This document shows positions 62,793-64,000 of a stretch of DNA of 64,000 nt, piece by piece. The stretch comes from an uncultured Streptomyces sp. (lineage in GTDB: Bacteria > Actinomycetota > Actinomycetes > Streptomycetales > Streptomycetaceae). A program made the translations under genes and the position numbers. The notes under the pieces are model-generated. The model was not told the DNA's origin and made no database searches. It saw only the letters and a program-made list of their open reading frames with translations. Positions within the stretch are counted from its first letter, which is position 1. Every line of letters begins with the position of its first letter. Where the stretch lies: assembly GCF_947488945.1 (NCBI RefSeq), contig NZ_CANLBS010000001.1, positions 62,001 through 126,000 of the forward strand, written 5' to 3'.

Positions 62793-63016
62793 GTCGTGCG
62801 GCTCCTTGCGGGCGACGGGGGCGGGGAGTGTGAGGTTACAGGGGGAGCCTCCCGATCCGACGCGCGGGTTACTCCGCGTCAGCCTCAGGGGCGGCCCTTA
62901 GCCGGGTACGGGCGGATACGGCCCGGTTCGGCGCCGGGCCGGGCGGGAGCGCGGCGGCCGGCGTGCAGCGGGGGCTCCCGGTCCCCGCGCGCCGGCCCGT
63001 TCGCCGCGTCGCCCGT

Positions 63017-63382
63017 TCAGCCCGCGGCGGCGGCTTCGGCCTCGGCGTTTTCCTGGGCGGCGGCCCACCGGGCCTTCGCCTCGTCGATCTTGCGGCCGTA
63101 GTGGACCGAGGCCCACCACAGGGCGCCGAAGATCAGCCCGAGGATGAACATCATCGGCACGAACACGCCGCTGACGAACAGCGCGACCTGGAGCGCCCAG
63201 CCGAGCTGGATGCCGCCGGGCCGGCTGAGCATGCCGCACAGCAGCACGGACAGCACCATGCCGATGCCGCACACCGTCCACACGGTGCCGGCCGACAGGT
63301 CGTCCGACTTCATGGCGACGAGCCCGGCGAACCCGATCACGAAGAACTCGCCGATCAGCGTCGAGGCGCAGAGCGTACGCAC
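63017..63382 (-). CDS. DUF4233 membrane protein
   Basis: A 121-residue protein with four hydrophobic segments (TLIGEFFVIGFAGLVAM, VWTVCGIGMVLSVLLCGML, LGWALQVALFVSGVFVPMMFILGLIFGALWW) and a short basic-acidic helical tail ending ENAEAEAAAAG. This arrangement directly after folC is characteristic of the actinobacterial DUF4233 family, whose function is not known. GTG 63382 lies six bases past the folC stop codon, so the two are co-transcribed and probably translationally coupled. Confidence 0.88.
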   Translation of the reverse strand: MRTLCASTLIGEFFVIGFAGLVAMKSDDLSAGTVWTVCGIGMVLSVLLCGMLSRPGGIQLGWALQVALFVSGVFVPMMFILGLIFGALWWASVHYGRKIDEAKARWAAAQENAEAEAAAAG

Positions 63383-63388
63383 AGCGGG

Positions 63389-64000
63389 TCAGCCCCTTCC
63401 GAGCAGGACGCGGGCCTCGCCGACGGTGATCACGGAACCCGTCACCAGCACCCCGGCACCCGCGTATTCGTCTTCTTCCTCGGCCAGCGTGATCGCGGCC
63501 TCCAACGCGTCGTCGAGACGCGGCTCGACCTGCACCCGCTCGTCGCCGAAGACCTCGACCGCCACGGCGGCCAGCGCGTCGGCGTCCATCGCGCGCCCGC
63601 TGGAGTTCTGCGTGACGACGACCTCCGCGAGGATCGGCTCGAACGCCTCCAGGAGCCCGCGCACGTCCTTGTCGTCGCTGGCGCCGACCACCCCGATGAG
63701 CCGGGAGAAGCTGAACGCCTCGGAGACGCCGGCCGCGGCCGCCGCCGCGCCGGCCGGGTTGTGGGCCGCGTCCAGCACCACGGTGGGGCTGGAGCGGACG
63801 ACCTCCAGGCGGCCCGGTGAGCGGACCGAGGCGAAGGCCGTGCGGATCACGTCGACGTCCAGCGAACGGGCCTGCTCGCCGCCGATGCCGAAGAACGCTT
63901 CCACCGCCGCCAGGGCGACGGCCGCGTTGTGCGCCTGGTGCGCTCCGTAGAGCGGGAGGAACACCTCGGTGTACTCGGTGGCCGCGCCCCCGAGGCCGCG
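63389..64000 (-). CDS. folC: Folylpolyglutamate synthase/dihydrofolate synthase, C-terminal part only
   Basis: The last 203 codons are inside the window; the gene runs off the right edge. The visible portion includes the end of the central Mur-ligase domain (YGAHQAHNAAVALAAVEAFFG) and the C-terminal domain with VVLDAAHNPAGAAAAAAG, the DxAHNP motif typical of FolC, and GVLVTGSVITVGEARVLLGRG at the end. FolC adds glutamate to dihydropteroate and folates. The next gene starts six bases after its stop codon. Upstream neighbour (not visible) is expected to be valS by streptomycete order. Confidence 0.92.
   Translation of the reverse strand, partial: RGLGGAATEYTEVFLPLYGAHQAHNAAVALAAVEAFFGIGGEQARSLDVDVIRTAFASVRSPGRLEVVRSSPTVVLDAAHNPAGAAAAAAGVSEAFSFSRLIGVVGASDDKDVRGLLEAFEPILAEVVVTQNSSGRAMDADALAAVAVEVFGDERVQVEPRLDDALEAAITLAEEEDEYAGAGVLVTGSVITVGEARVLLGRG

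Overview
The window is chromosomal core DNA from a Streptomyces (or very close relative). The evidence is very high GC with strong third-position GC bias, frequent GTG starts, the Sfr/PBP2/MreD/MreC/MreB spore-wall cluster, a giant RNase E/G, paired SCO2583/SCO2584-type proteins, and an order of genes that matches my recollection of the S. coelicolor SCO25xx-SCO26xx interval. Almost everything is on the minus strand. Only rpsT, an 81-aa protein, an M48 peptidase, one glycosyltransferase and rfbC run on the plus strand. No insertion sequence, prophage, integrase or CRISPR array was seen.

Layout. 1-2947: 5' part of an acyl-CoA synthetase gene, lepA, and divergent rpsT with a strong shared terminator. 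3328-10708: holA, a small acidic protein, a YceI-family protein, comEC and comEA, separated by long minisatellite-rich gaps. 11631-16869: degV, an anchored coiled protein, leuS behind a probable leucine attenuator, and tRNA-Ala(GGC). 17027-23266: a zinc-ribbon protein, a second identical tRNA-Ala(GGC), a histidine phosphatase that seems to start at CTG, rsfS, a degenerate LytR-CpsA-Psr protein, nadD, two unreported-size small membrane proteins, and an M48 peptidase. 23281-28742: SCO2583-like and SCO2584-like proteins, proA, a conserved hypothetical and proB.

28929-41840 is a cell-surface glycopolymer locus lying between proB and obg. It holds an acyltransferase, two GT2 glycosyltransferases, the four dTDP-L-rhamnose genes rfbABCD, a membrane CDP-glycerol/ribitol glycerophosphotransferase-like protein, and a fused cytidylyltransferase-SDR enzyme that should make CDP-ribitol. 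A third related GT2 (44595-46283) lies between rplU and rne. The set suggests a rhamnose-containing, polyol-phosphate wall teichoic acid beside the genes of the spore-wall synthesis machinery.

42190-54055: obg, rpmA, rplU, the GT2, rne/rng, then two radical-SAM-associated genes (TIGR03936-like with a probable CTG start, and TIGR03960-like). 54108-64000: a CYTH-CHAD protein, sfr(rodA)-mrdA-mreD-mreC-mreB, ndk, a DUF4233 membrane protein and the 3' part of folC.

The most interesting signals are small. They are a leaderless leucine leader peptide with a terminator before leuS, two CTG start codons, at least five separate minisatellites (two inside genes), a hairpin that could hide the ribosome-binding site of the CDP-ribitol enzyme, a possible frameshifted N-terminus of comEA, and an LCP-domain protein lacking its usual catalytic residues.
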